Source: Diphasiastrum complanatum
Taxonomy: Eukaryota > Streptophyta > Lycopodiopsida > Lycopodiales > Lycopodiaceae
Direction of reading: 5' to 3'
DNA: 64,000 nucleotides
Assembly (NCBI GenBank): GCA_029204225.1
Contig: CM055107.1
Location: 7,600,873 to 7,664,872 of the forward strand
Position 1 is the first letter of the stretch. Every line of letters starts with the position of its first letter. Under the pieces are notes generated by a model. That model searched no databases and was not told the DNA's origin. It was given only the letters and a program-made list of their open reading frames with translations. The position numbers were made by a program, and so were the translations under genes. This document shows, piece by piece, positions 23,730-34,700 of this stretch.

Positions 23730-24522
23730 TGACAAAATTTCTAGATTTCACACATGTGGGGAATGACCACAAGTATGATGGATCTAATTAAGCTTTATGA
23801 TTAGCACAATAACCTGATTCTAGATTGATAAACAAGATCTAGTTTAGAAGATATGGCTTAACCACAATCTAGCATGCTAAGCATCAGAATATGATAGCAA
23901 CTAATCGATAATGAGTAAAAGTACAAGATTTCAGTGTATTAGCATTAGCTTCAACACGAGTTAGAGAGAGAAAGATAGAGAGATAACAAGCAAAATAGTT
24001 TAGATCCAAAATGACATGAGATAGCTACAAAATTTTGGTTCTTCATCATTGATTGTGAGGAGAGCTACACATATTTATGGAGTTTGAGGTAGCTCGAGGT
24101 AGAACCACATCCATCCATCATAAAATGATATCTAAAGTGACATCTAGAGTCTATGTGACATTTGTCACTTCCCATGCATGAATTTCTACCAACTTTTTCC
24201 AAGTGTTCTAGTTCTAACTAAAAAAGTACAAATCATCATGCATGTGTCCATTACACTTTGTGCATGCCTTGCATGTCACTATGGATCACTTACAATTAAT
24301 GCATGTGAATTGCCACGAGTTTCTACAAGAATAATTTTGCTAATTCTATATGTACAAACTATATGCAAGTTGTACTTATCAATCTAGATATTACATATCC
24401 ATGTAGCTCGAGTTCTATCTAGGCCAAACTTGGCATTTTGCATTTATGAACGACATTCTTGCATGGTACAATATTTGTAGCAAGCCAAAAAATCAATATG
24501 GATTGTTTTTTCAATTTTAACA
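23730..24522 (-). mobile_element. 5' LTR of copia A
   Basis: This LTR is 793 bp and nearly identical to the 3' LTR, ending TTTTGTCA on the minus strand against the primer-binding site. It contains CACACATGTGG where the 3' LTR has CACACGTGG. Confidence 0.95.
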
Positions 24523-24719
24523 GGACTCACACGCAGATTGCCAACTGGTCGCTTGTTTCTAATACTTCCTACTCTCTACTTTAGTTATGTAGCGTTTGGA
24601 CTTATTGCAAAAGCCTCTTGCCATATTTTAGAATATACCATGTCGTTCCCAGAATCGGACAACATAGATCCTCTTCTAAACCATCACTAAGTTAATGAAT
24701 TATCCTTTCCACAAAAAGA

Positions 24720-25150
24720 ATCATTAACCTAGAAGTAAATGTTTCCAATATTACTTGTTCATATGTCAAATCCCTAATTGCTTCACCCCCGAGCCAATGG
24801 TGACTGAATGCAAGAGAGGAGAGGATCCTGGCTCTTGGAAACAGGAAAATTCAATGAGGAGATGGGCAAGTTCCTACAAGAGACATACTCTCCAAAAGCT
24901 AGAGAATATTTTCCCTATTCCTATCAAAAGCATTTGACCTCCTACTCTTGCACCAAAAGTGGTCAATCACCATTGAAAAGCTCCTTAGGTCCAATTAGAG
25001 CACCTGGGTCCTCACAAGATTACCAATCACATTTCTTGCCTAGTCCAAAATGACGTAGCATAACTAATAATCTCGTACACTGGAGTACCAGATATCCAAG
25101 TCTAAGATATTGTTGAATCCTATATATATATACAGGACATGGATGTAACA
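24720..25150 (-). mobile_element. decayed LTR related to chromovirus H LTR
   Basis: The plus strand ends GGACATGGATGTAACA and is followed by TTCTTCTCCCC, the same arrangement as the 3' LTR at 43532-44021 next to its polypurine tract. Shared blocks include AAGAGAGGAGAGG and AATGACGTAGCATAACTAAT. The internal side (25151-25260) shows only an unreadable remnant. It is the 3' LTR of a minus-strand gypsy element. Confidence 0.65.
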
Positions 25151-25264
25151 TTCTTCTCCCCTTCACTGTTCTATCCCCAGATTGGGCAAGAAGTTCAAAA
25201 AACAACCCTTTAACATTCACACTTACCTAGAAAATCATTACCCTTAGTCTGACTTCAAATATCA

Positions 25265-25540
25265 AATAAGGCCCAATCAAATTGTGAGGTGGAAATCATG
25301 AGGTCCAATCATGATGAGAAGTGCAAATCTAGGGGTCCAATCATTCTAGAGCATCTACTTATGCTAGATCTCATGCTACTACTATATGGTAGAGCTCTCT
25401 TATTATACATACAAGTTTTTGTGAAGCAATCTATGTGTTACACATTGTTTTCCTCATATTCTCTCTCTACTTGAGGGCATACTCATTTTCCCTCTCTACC
25501 CAAGAATAGACTATTTTTCTCTCATTAAAAGCATGTTGGG
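25265..25540 (+). mobile_element. remnant of LTR family I
   Basis: Repeated GGTCCAATCA/CCAATCAAAT phrases followed by TTCTCTCTCTACTTGAGGG match the LTR-like sequences at 45139-45701 (opposite orientation) and 47813-48510. Ends are not clear. Confidence 0.45.
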
Positions 25541-25699
25541 AACTTAGTTTTTTCATGTACTTTGATTGCTTTGAATGTCAATTGAATGTGGATTAATTAT
25601 GCATGAAATTGTGCTCTTGACTTAGAATCAATATAGGAAGATTGTAGGATGCAATCTATGTGATAGATTTATGTGCAATCACAAATACCTTTGAAGATC

Positions 25700-28150
25700 A
25701 ATCGTGGGTGTTGGGCAGATATTCACACATGTGAAACCTTCACACATCCTTCTTCCACTCTTTCTTCATAGTTTACTTCATTCTCTTCGTTGATTTGAAT
25801 GCCACTTCTCCTAAACTTTTCTAAATAGATTTCTTATTTGCTTTGTGTACCAAGAAAGTGATCAATTCTCTTTCTTTTTTGTTGAATCTAATTGTGCTAA
25901 CACTCGAGTGGAATACCCAATCTAGTTGCATTGTTTCACAAAGGCTTGCGTCAAGAAAATCCAATTTGACAAATCTTCAAGGCTCAATTGGGAGTACCAA
26001 ATTAAAGCCCACCTATGAAGAAGAGCTCACATGATTTCCAATTTATCATCCTTATGTCCTTTTTTATTTGCTAGACAATAGACTCAAAGTGCAAATTGTA
26101 AGTATCAACATCTTCAGACACCAAATCTTTGAAGTAGTCATACTTGATCTTTGTTGTTGTGGTAGCCAAGGTTGATTGATTGCCTTCAAAGATGATATTT
26201 GGTCAATAAAGGAAACAACATTAGAGGAAGAAAAAGGTAATGATTTCTTTGGAACAATTAAGAAATATTTTCTTATGTCTAGATGTTGCTATTCCACAAC
26301 TTCCTCCTTACTTGCTCATCTCACTCTTCTTTATGTTGTCTGGTTTTTTGAGATCCATGTGATTCATCATTGGACATGCATAGTAACTTTTTATGAATCA
26401 ATTTCTTGTTAACACCATTTCCAACATCTCAAAAGCTTGTTGTTGTTCATTTGTTACCAATAAAAAATTGCACCTTCGATAGTCAATTGAGTGAGTGAAA
26501 AAACAATATCCTTGGATGGATTGTGGATAATAACTAGCAAATACTTTTCAAAGACTCTTACGACTTTTCATTATCTATCTAGCCCTTAAGAGCGTCAAAA
26601 TATAACGTCAAGTATATATTTCAGTATCCACACTTGTATATATTTCTTTGTATCAAATGATATAATAGGAAGTATACTGAAAGAAGTTATCAATTCACTG
26701 AGATTATGTGTCACCAAAAATCACTCTTCCCAACAATGGCACCAAATATTTAGCTTATGTCATAGCATGCTAGATTACATCATCAATTAACAATGTGTAT
26801 GGTATAATCTACAGATAATTATTTATCCCACACAAAGCCTAGAATGCCATTTGAACATCTTTTGTGGAATTGAAAGAGAAGATTTTGGTAACAAGACTGT
26901 TCATAGTCAATTGTGGCATCAAGCAACGATAGTCCACAATAATTACGTCTCTTCAATCAATTTCTTCAAAACATCTTTGTTTGTTTACATAGCTAGTTTG
27001 AAAATTATCCAAATTTAACTAAAGCAAAACAATCAATCTTCAACATGTTACCTTTATGAAATAAGGATTGGCCATCAAACTTAGTTTTGGGCTCTCTCAA
27101 ATTGCAAAGCGTATTTTATGGATACAACTCTTTATTTTGATACGAACCTTTATGGATGTCAAATAAATAAACGTGGCCATCATACATGATTTTTGCTCTT
27201 AATTTTAAAATTGGAATGCAAAGTGATTGTAGCCATGTAAACATATTTTTCCCAATGACACAAGACTCTTGCGTACATTGCCTTAATGTTCACTAAAGCT
27301 ATTGCATAATAAAACAAGATAGCACAATGTAAGCCAAATGCCATAGACAACTAAAGATTAAAGACAACTCTACAATACAACTTAGCAAGGAGCATTGTAG
27401 AAGGCTATGACACCTTTAGGACTTTTTGTGCTTGTACTCGTATGTGGTTGCATTTTCATCTCTTTCACCAGAAAGGCAATATGCAATTGCTACTTTATAT
27501 TGAATGCATGTCCTAATAAGAAATATGTTTACTTCCATAGAAAAGGGAAGTTAGAGAGACAATGGTGATACAAATGTTTTTTATAGCAGCTCAGTTCATC
27601 CCTCTCAGTTTACCCCATTCCCCATCATTTTTTTGATTGTCTTGCCTTTATCTAGATTATGCTTTGGAGATATTCTAAATTTAAGCCCCCTTTTACTTTA
27701 AAATTCCTCACTGAAATTACTCACCTACATGCTCATGAGTTGCTCCTTGGGCTACTTTGCAGGTTTTTTTCCAGACTTTGGTAAGTTTGAATTGCCATGA
27801 ATCAAATCATCTTCACCCGTGACAAATCACCAATAATAGCTCCCGAATTCATCAAGTTTGCTCATGCACGACTTAAGTTACCTTTGCCAAAATACTTATA
27901 TATAAAGACCTCTTTGTTTGGGGGGCTTGACAAATTGCGAGTAGATATTTGCGAGTTATGCAAGTTTTTTTTCATTGGAGTTTTAGATAGCTATGATCAA
28001 AGAATAACAAAAGAAAATAATATAATAACAAAAAAACAATGCACAGTTCATGGCATTCCACAGTCACATTTGTAGCCGACTCCCTAGAGAATTTCGCTGA
28101 ATATGTTAACTGGACATATTTGAAATATTTTGGACTGATCACAAACCATA
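25700..28150. other. no gene seen; one degenerate primer-binding-site-like motif
   Basis: I see only short, uninformative frames. On the minus strand 26744-26726 reads TGGTGCCATTGTTGGGAAG, which resembles a decayed TGGCGCCGTTGCCGGGGA gypsy primer-binding site. An old Athila/Tat-type LTR may therefore lie at 26.75-27.7 kb. The rest is unassigned. Confidence 0.4.
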
Positions 28151-28603
28151 TCAAAATAGAAGTCCACATCGGACACAATAGACAAATAAGAAACAATTGA
28201 TGTTCGAACAACTAGGTATACCTGTACAATAGCCTAAGACAAACCCTTCGAGGGCAAAGCGAAAATATGAAAAATATCTCGTGTCATTTGGAATACAATA
28301 ATAAATCTTAGCTGTACAATGCCTTGCACAGTAGGGTGGATGATTACAATGTTGACATTTCATGCTACCAACGTCACTTGAAACTAGTCCTATTGGACAC
28401 CTAGTCAACAATCTTCCAGAGAAGTGTTTGGAGAATGTCTTACCGAATGACTCTAAATAACTACAATTGATATTACGACACTCAAATGCACCACCACACG
28501 TAGATAAATGAACCACCCCTGGGAATTCCTGCATTGTGGAGGTTGTGTAGCATATCCAGTTGTGACAGTCAAATGCCCTTTGCATGCCCTCCATTCTTGT
28601 CAT
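28151..28603 (-). CDS. Cys/His-rich zinc-binding ORF, transposon-type domain
   Basis: The 150-codon frame contains a dense Cys pattern: STCGGAFECRNINCSYL, then RCPIG, KCQHCNHPPYC and RHCTAKIYYC. The order (C-x-G-x-F-x-C-x-N-x2-C, a Phe-rich spacer, C-x2-C, C-x-A-K) resembles zinc-binding N-terminal domains found on MULE-like and related DNA transposases in eukaryotes; this is from memory of the pattern, not a search. The frame starts near MTRMEGMQRAFDCHNWICY and its last third looks unrelated, so a splice site or truncation near 28240 is likely. No transposase core was found nearby. Function is not assigned. Confidence 0.4.
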   Translation of the reverse strand: MTRMEGMQRAFDCHNWICYTTSTMQEFPGVVHLSTCGGAFECRNINCSYLESFGKTFSKHFSGRLLTRCPIGLVSSDVGSMKCQHCNHPPYCARHCTAKIYYCIPNDTRYFSYFRFALEGFVLGYCTGIPSCSNINCFLFVYCVRCGLLF

Positions 28604-29141
28604 CCTTTTATAAAACTAAAAGGGGATGGGTCTAATATCCTCATAGTGCCTAAGGGGATGTCCTCATAATTTTGAGACTAAACACTCTATACCCGTAACC
28701 ACTAAAAGTTGATTGTTGAAAGCAAGTATTGAAGATTTTTTTTAACAAAATCATTGTTATCAGATGTATAATCAATAACAAATAAGATTAATTTGGGCAA
28801 ATAAATCTGTAGATCCTAGCACAAGAAAAAAAAGCCCGTTTTATAATTTACGAGGGTGATTATATATCTTGACATTGGATTTCATGGAAATGACACATGG
28901 AAAAATCATGAGATTCATTTTGCAGTATCAAATATATATAGTTAAGTGCCGATAAATAAGGTTTCTAAAGTTGCCTATTTATAGATATGGGAGTTGTTAT
29001 GATGTGCAAATAGCTAACAAGCCCATGTTCCATGTGTCTAAGGGGACGTGCTCATGGTGGGTAACGGGATGTCTTAAACCAAGGTACATCTAAATCAAAT
29101 TTGTTAAATTCTTTTGATGAGTTTTTTTCCATGAACCAAAC
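28604..29141. other. no gene seen
   Basis: AT-rich sequence with no supported coding or structural feature. Confidence 0.5.
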
Positions 29142-29520
29142 TGAACATTTTTCGAGGTGTAGTGTAAACTGAAACCCTGAATTAAAATCTTGAATCTTTT
29201 GGATTTTAGGAGTTCTTGGAGTGCTTTCACACTGAACTCTCTAGCACATTTTTGGAGGTGTAATGTAGACTGAAACCCTAAATTGAAATCTTGAATCTTT
29301 TGGATTCTCGGAGTTCTTGGAGTACTTTCACAGTGGCTCTCTAGCACATTTTTCGAGGTGTAGTGTAGACTGAAACCCTAAATTGAAATCTTGAATCTTT
29401 TGGATTCTCGGAGTTCTTGGAGTACTTTCACAGAGGCTCTCTAGCACATTTTTCGAGGTGTAGTGTAAACTGAAATCTTGAATCTTTTGGATTTTCGGAG
29501 TTCTTGGAGTGCTTTCACGA
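29142..29520. repeat. tandem repeat, unit about 100 bp, nearly four copies
   Basis: The phrase TGAATCTTTTGGATT recurs at 29191, 29292, 29392 and 29479. Between them lie GGAGTTCTTGGAGTRCTTTC and TTTTTCGAGGTGTAGTGTA. The last interval is 13-14 bases shorter because a CCCTAAATTGAAATC block is missing. Predicted proteins from this stretch are translations of the repeat and are not genes. Confidence 0.9.
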
Positions 29521-29639
29521 AGTTCTTGGAGTGTTTTCGTTTGCGGTTGATCCAGGTGCATCATTCGATCTTGTTCAAGGTCTCGTTTGAGGTAAGAAAC
29601 TCCTTACTATGTTTGAGGTTTCGTTCTTTCTTCATTCCT

Positions 29640-30375
29640 TGCGAGCTTCAGCCAGGCAAAATTTTTGCCTGGCTGAAGCCTCTGACATCGTGCATTGGAG
29701 TTCCTTGCCCCGCTGCCATCCTTCTTAGCGAGCTGCAGGCAGGTAAAATTTTTTTGCCTGGCTGCAGCTCAAACATCGTATATAGGAAGAGATTCCCCTG
29801 GGTGCCATCCTTCCCAACGAGATGCAGGCAGGCAAAATTTTTTTGCCTGGCGCATTGCTCGCCGTATCGTGCTTGGATTACCTTGGAGCTGCAGCCAGGC
29901 GTCAGAAGCACCTTGGCTTGCATGCAGCCAGACGTCAAAAAGCACCTTGGATTGCAATTTGTCCATCACGATCCATCACAGCTGCGCTATCCTTGTTTTC
30001 TTCAAGTTAGGGCTTGGCACATTGCTCAGATATCGTCCATAGGAGCAATGCGCCTTGCTGCCATCCTTCTTAGCGAGCTGCAGGCATGAAAGCCTGCAAA
30101 ATTTTTTTGCCTGGCGCATTGCTCGCTGGCAAGCAATGCGCAGGCAAAAAAATTTTGCTTGCTTGCAGCTCGCTAGGTGCATAGGAGCAATGCACCTGGC
30201 TGCCATCCTTCTTAGCGAGCTGCAGCCATTAGCGAGCTGCAGCCAGGCAAATTTTTTTTGCCTGGCTGCAGCTCAAATATCGTGTTCAAATATTGCCTGG
30301 CTGCAGCGTTGGATATGCCTTGGATTGCCTTGGAGCTGCAGCCAGGCGTCAGAAAGCACCTTGGATTAGCTTTTT
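29640..30375. repeat. array of GC-rich hairpins (SCAGCCAGGCAAAA type)
   Basis: Inverted repeats recur through this stretch. At 29645-29679 two perfect 17-bp arms (GCTTCAGCCAGGCAAAA) flank one base. At 30234-30274 two perfect 18-bp arms (GAGCTGCAGCCAGGCAAA) flank five T. Imperfect copies lie at 29730-29770, 29824-29853 and 30070-30170. Arms are linked by a repeated phrase GCCATCCTTCTTAGCGAGCTG at about 29714, 29806, 30059 and 30202, so the hairpins are part of an irregular tandem array. The stem is GC-rich in otherwise AT-rich DNA. The frames here read through palindromes on both strands and are not genes. Confidence 0.9.
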
Positions 30376-31389
30376 TTTGGACCGAAATTGTTGAATGATC
30401 GAGGTCAAACCAAAACAATAAGAAACGTTTGGAAACTCCACATTTTATGTATTTTTCAGAAGTTCACAATTCTCCAAAATGTTTGTCACGGTGACAAGGT
30501 ATTGCTAGATTTGAGGTGCAATATCCGGATTGAGGTGCAATATTTCTAGTGTATCTGCAGTCGTTACTTGTATTTGCTATATTTGCTATATAAAAGACAA
30601 TTTTTTGATAACAACATGTGCTGTGATGTTGTGCTGACTTGAGCCTGTATTTACCATATCAAAATGTCAAAGAAGGCAAATTTTGAACCAATATTCACTC
30701 TGATGCTTTTTGAATTGAGTTCCGAGTCCCAATTACAAGCAAAGCAACAACATCTACATGGCTTCCTGTATGTGAATTGGAGAGTCTTCAGTGCATAAAC
30801 TTTCGAAACTATATTTTACTACTCTCAGCGAATTGTACCACTGTAACTTACGGTGACTATAGCTGGCCAAGCACACAAGAAATAATTGAAGATTGAAGAT
30901 TTTTTTGAATAATGAAGGGGTGCTAAAAAAAGATAGGTTAATTAACAAAGAGGGAACACCGTAGGCTAATTTGGATATGGTATATGAGAGCTAGAGAAAA
31001 GAGGAAAATAGGTCTAAACTTAATATAGCTGATTGATACACAAGAGGTCATGTAGAAAAGCAATGAGTTGGTTAGATAGGACTACCTACCTTCTCACCAA
31101 GGATAGGGTGCTTGAAAAATGAGGACACAAGAATTGAGTTGAGGTTAATCAAAATCTCATAAATGAAAAAGGATTATGTAGCATTCAACCTCATGACTTC
31201 AGCTCTCAAAAAAATTTGTATTATTAGAATATGTAAAGTTGTACCTTGTAAGTACTAAGGATGCTTAAGCTATTAGACAAAGCTCCAACTCCAAGAAGGA
31301 ATGAATTAAATTGCAAAGAGTCCCATAGGACAATCAGTGATTGCAAAACCCACAATCTTTCTTTGCCAGGAAGGCTCTGGAACATGCTA
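30376..31389. other. no gene seen
   Basis: I found no domain, repeat or splice pattern that supports a feature. Confidence 0.5.
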
Positions 31390-31495
31390 TGATATTATCA
31401 TTTTTCTAGTTTCTCTGGACATGATTATGATTATGATTATGATGTTGTCATTTTCCCAGCTTCTCTGCACATGATTATGATCATGATTATGATAA
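31390..31495. repeat. two-copy repeat with ATGATT runs
   Basis: A ~57-bp unit ending in repeated ATGATT (…CTTCTCTGCACATGATTATG…) occurs twice in tandem. It lies 270 bp upstream of the methyltransferase-type gene. Confidence 0.7.
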
Positions 31496-31759
31496 ACTTC
31501 TGGTTATTTAATAAGACTAGAATAGTTTAGTGTTATGTATTTTACTTGTTTTTTTTATCTAATTTTTCCATCGTTTTTGCTAACAGGCAAAAACCTATCG
31601 TGGTATAGAAATTGGAGACATCCTATAGTCTTGTTTGAAAATGAATCGGTAAGTAGGTGCCAATGTGGGTACTTTGAATTGTTTTAAGTGGCTATTTTTG
31701 GATGTTTTGTATTGTTATTGTAATGTACAATCTTGCTAATACAAGCATTGTTGAGTAAA

Positions 31760-34700
31760 ATGCACAACATGGTTTTGACAAGATCAAAAGCGAAAACACT
31801 TTTTCAAATGGAACACACAGAAAGCGCTGGCATGCACTGGTCAGATGATGCATTGGTCGAAGAGGTTAGTACATATTGTTTATTTGTAAGATATAATTTT
31901 GGTCTAAATCATATTGGTGAGTTAGCTTATGATAAATTATTGGTTTTAAGGTTATTTATGACATAAGTGTCACTGACCCAATTGAAGGTATTCAGAATAT
32001 GGAATCGATGGAGCTTACGCAGATATCCCAGTCATTTGTGGACACTGGAGCAATAGCTACGGATATTGGTGATGAACATGAAAGTGGAGTAGTTGTGGCA
32101 CTGGGAAATAAGAAAGGGAAAAAGAAGTCAATGCCAATAGATGAGATCGGTACAGTTCCCTTAACATTCCATCTGGATATGCTTTCAAACACAATGGCTC
32201 GTCTGAGGGTGAGTAGGGATACTCCACCTCCATTAGTTCCATTGTGTCGAATTTTGTCCCACTGAGCAATTCAAACTATTGGAAAACAAAGGTTGCGTAT
32301 AAAACGCTTGTTCAAAGAAGATGGGTACTTAATGGAGAAGGGTGATTTTATATTGTCTATGGCAACACCCACTGGGCAAAGTGTGCTTGTGAAAGACCAT
32401 GTAAAAGCCCTTTGGGATCCAATTTGGGAACAATTAAGTTCCGAGTTTGATGAAGCAATCTCGCATGACACATGTTGGAGCGACATACAGGGTCGCATGT
32501 TCATTTGTTGGGATGGAAATCATCGGGTCGTTGGATGGATGGAGGCAATACATGAGGATTTTTCGTGTGACATAAGCAGGCATGTGCTGGTCCGAGCCAG
32601 CTTCATTGAGCCCGATGTCCAGAGTGGAATGACACTATTGTCTTCCATGAACCGAATCAACAGGTTTGTCTAGCAGCTTTGCTATTTCCTTAAATTTGTT
32701 TTGTAGTACTTTTTTGGATAATTTATTTGTTGATTAATTGTCAATTTGCATCAGGCTAAATGAGATTGGAATTGTAAAAACTGAGTTGGGCGATCAGTTA
32801 TATAGTGTTCGACGATTGTGTGAGTGTTCATTTGATTATTTCAAGACAAAATTTACGGAAGTTGAACTAGCTGAGGTGGAAAAGATACGAGCAATAGAAT
32901 TGAAAAGTGGGAACATCATGTGGTATCCTCTTACACGTTATATGCTCGCTAGAGTGCTATATGAGATATGCGTTACTGAGCATGTTGCATTTTTCTATTA
33001 TTCAGCAAATGTTTTTTGGCCAAGTTATTTATTGTGTGCATTTCTGAGTTGAGCGCATGATGAATGTGTAGCACGACATTGCACAAGAGATGGATGATGT
33101 TAGAGCCAAGTTCAATGCTGGCACAAACAAAGCACACAAGACCATAAAAGAAGCCGAATCTGTTGTTCACTACAGATGGACAAACAAGATGGGAAAAATG
33201 TTGGGCATAGTGAACCCTACTTTGGGCATTGAATGGTTTGAGTTAGTGACCAGCACAGAAACCACCTGTATGGGGGTCACACTTGGTCTAGAAAAGCTAC
33301 ATCACTTGCGTTGTTCTTCAGTTCCAAATGAGACAAAATGCAAGTGGCTTAAATGGTGTGTTGGTCTTAAGAGTGGCCAATTTGGTATCCCCAAAAATGA
33401 TAAAGATTTTAGATTGTGGGTTGCCAAAGAAACTTGGCTAGAGTACTTGTCTGAAATAGCAAACAAAGTGTTAGCGGAGTGTATGGCTTTGCGTAAGTGT
33501 TTTGCAGATGTATGCATATTGTAGCAATTTCCCTATTGTATACCTTGTTTCACAATATTTGGTATTAGATGACAATTCAATGTTTTGGTGTTGATGAGAA
33601 AAGTTGACTCTCATTTACAAGACCTATGTCACAAGACAATGCCGAATCCTTCAATGACTATTTTATGGATTTTAAGTTGCAGTACAGGAAGAAAATGTTT
33701 TCTTCAATTGAGCCAGACATGGAACTGGCGAAAAGTGCTAAGGAGCAACCCGATATAAAGGGTGGGGCAAAACGACTGGTTTGGAGGTAATCGGATCAGA
33801 GTGCTTATGATTATAACCATAAATTGCAAAAGTATAAAAATAAATTTGTAAAATAATCTTTTCATGTCCTTTTTGATGTTGTGCCACGACAACGTCTAGC
33901 AAAGGTAAGTCGTAAAGGAAAGGAACAAAAAATTACAACTACACCTCCGATTATCAACACTCATGAGATGGCCCATAGTGCAAAACGACCGCGCGAGTCT
34001 TTTGAATTCATCAAACCATTGTTCGATTCATATAAGTCCAATAGCAAGGTATGGTAAATGTTATTTGGACATTCACATGCTAGCATTAAAATGCACATAT
34101 TCTGTCGTGTGTTTTTCAAATTCTGATAAACATCTTGTCCTCAAATTATGTAGATATTTACCGTGTGCGGAGATATATTAAATATTGCCAAGTGTGCCAC
34201 GTCGAAAACGACGACAGTTGAGATGGTTTCCATACTCTCACATTTACGATCAGTTTGCACAGGGTCTAGAACTAGGAGAGGTAAATCTGCTTCTTATAGT
34301 GCCGACCTCGTGTTGTTCGATTTTTCCACAAACATTATCCCAGATTAATTGGCCATGTCCCTACATGGAACAAATTGGATGATCATTTATTTGAGAGTAC
34401 TATGCAGTTTACGTCTGCAATTCTTGATGATGATGGATTGGTCATTTCAATTATCGGTGTGCCGAAAATACCATTGCTTGTTAGAGTTGCCAAAAAAAGT
34501 GGCTTGAGAGTGATGCATCAAGTTGTTCTACGAGGCGTCGATAAATTTGGAGTGAGAGTGATGGATATTCAGGTACGCATTTTTTCCCTAACTGTTATAT
34601 CAATTTTCTAGTGTGTTGATCATACTTGTATCGATGATTGATTATTGAACAATGTGTTGCCCAGGTGAACATGCTGGGTGTTTATATATTTTGTCGCCTA

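Larger units (their letters stand above)
18196..24527 (-). mobile_element. complete Ty1/copia retrotransposon A with target-site duplication
   Basis: Two LTRs (18201-18990 and 23730-24522) enclose gag, protease, integrase, reverse transcriptase and RNase H on the minus strand. The order protease-integrase-RT-RNase H identifies Ty1/copia. GGACT flanks both ends (18196-18200 and 24523-24527). The initiator-Met primer-binding site (TGGTATCAGAGCCA) lies next to the right LTR and a polypurine tract (AGGAGGAG) next to the left one. The LTRs differ by scattered substitutions, so the insertion is not recent. Several lesions listed for its genes show that it cannot move by itself. Confidence 0.97.

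Noticed and set aside
29090-29564. Minus-strand frames with repeated STPRTPRIQKIQDF
   Set aside because: They are translations of the 100-bp tandem repeat, with no sign of coding constraint.
29478-30369. Overlapping open frames on both strands, some over 100 codons
   Set aside because: They translate the palindromic hairpin array; the peptides repeat themselves and appear on both strands, as expected of inverted repeats.
31992-32269. Minus-strand frames over exon 2 of the methyltransferase-type gene
   Set aside because: The plus strand has splice sites and coherent downstream exons; the minus frames have neither.
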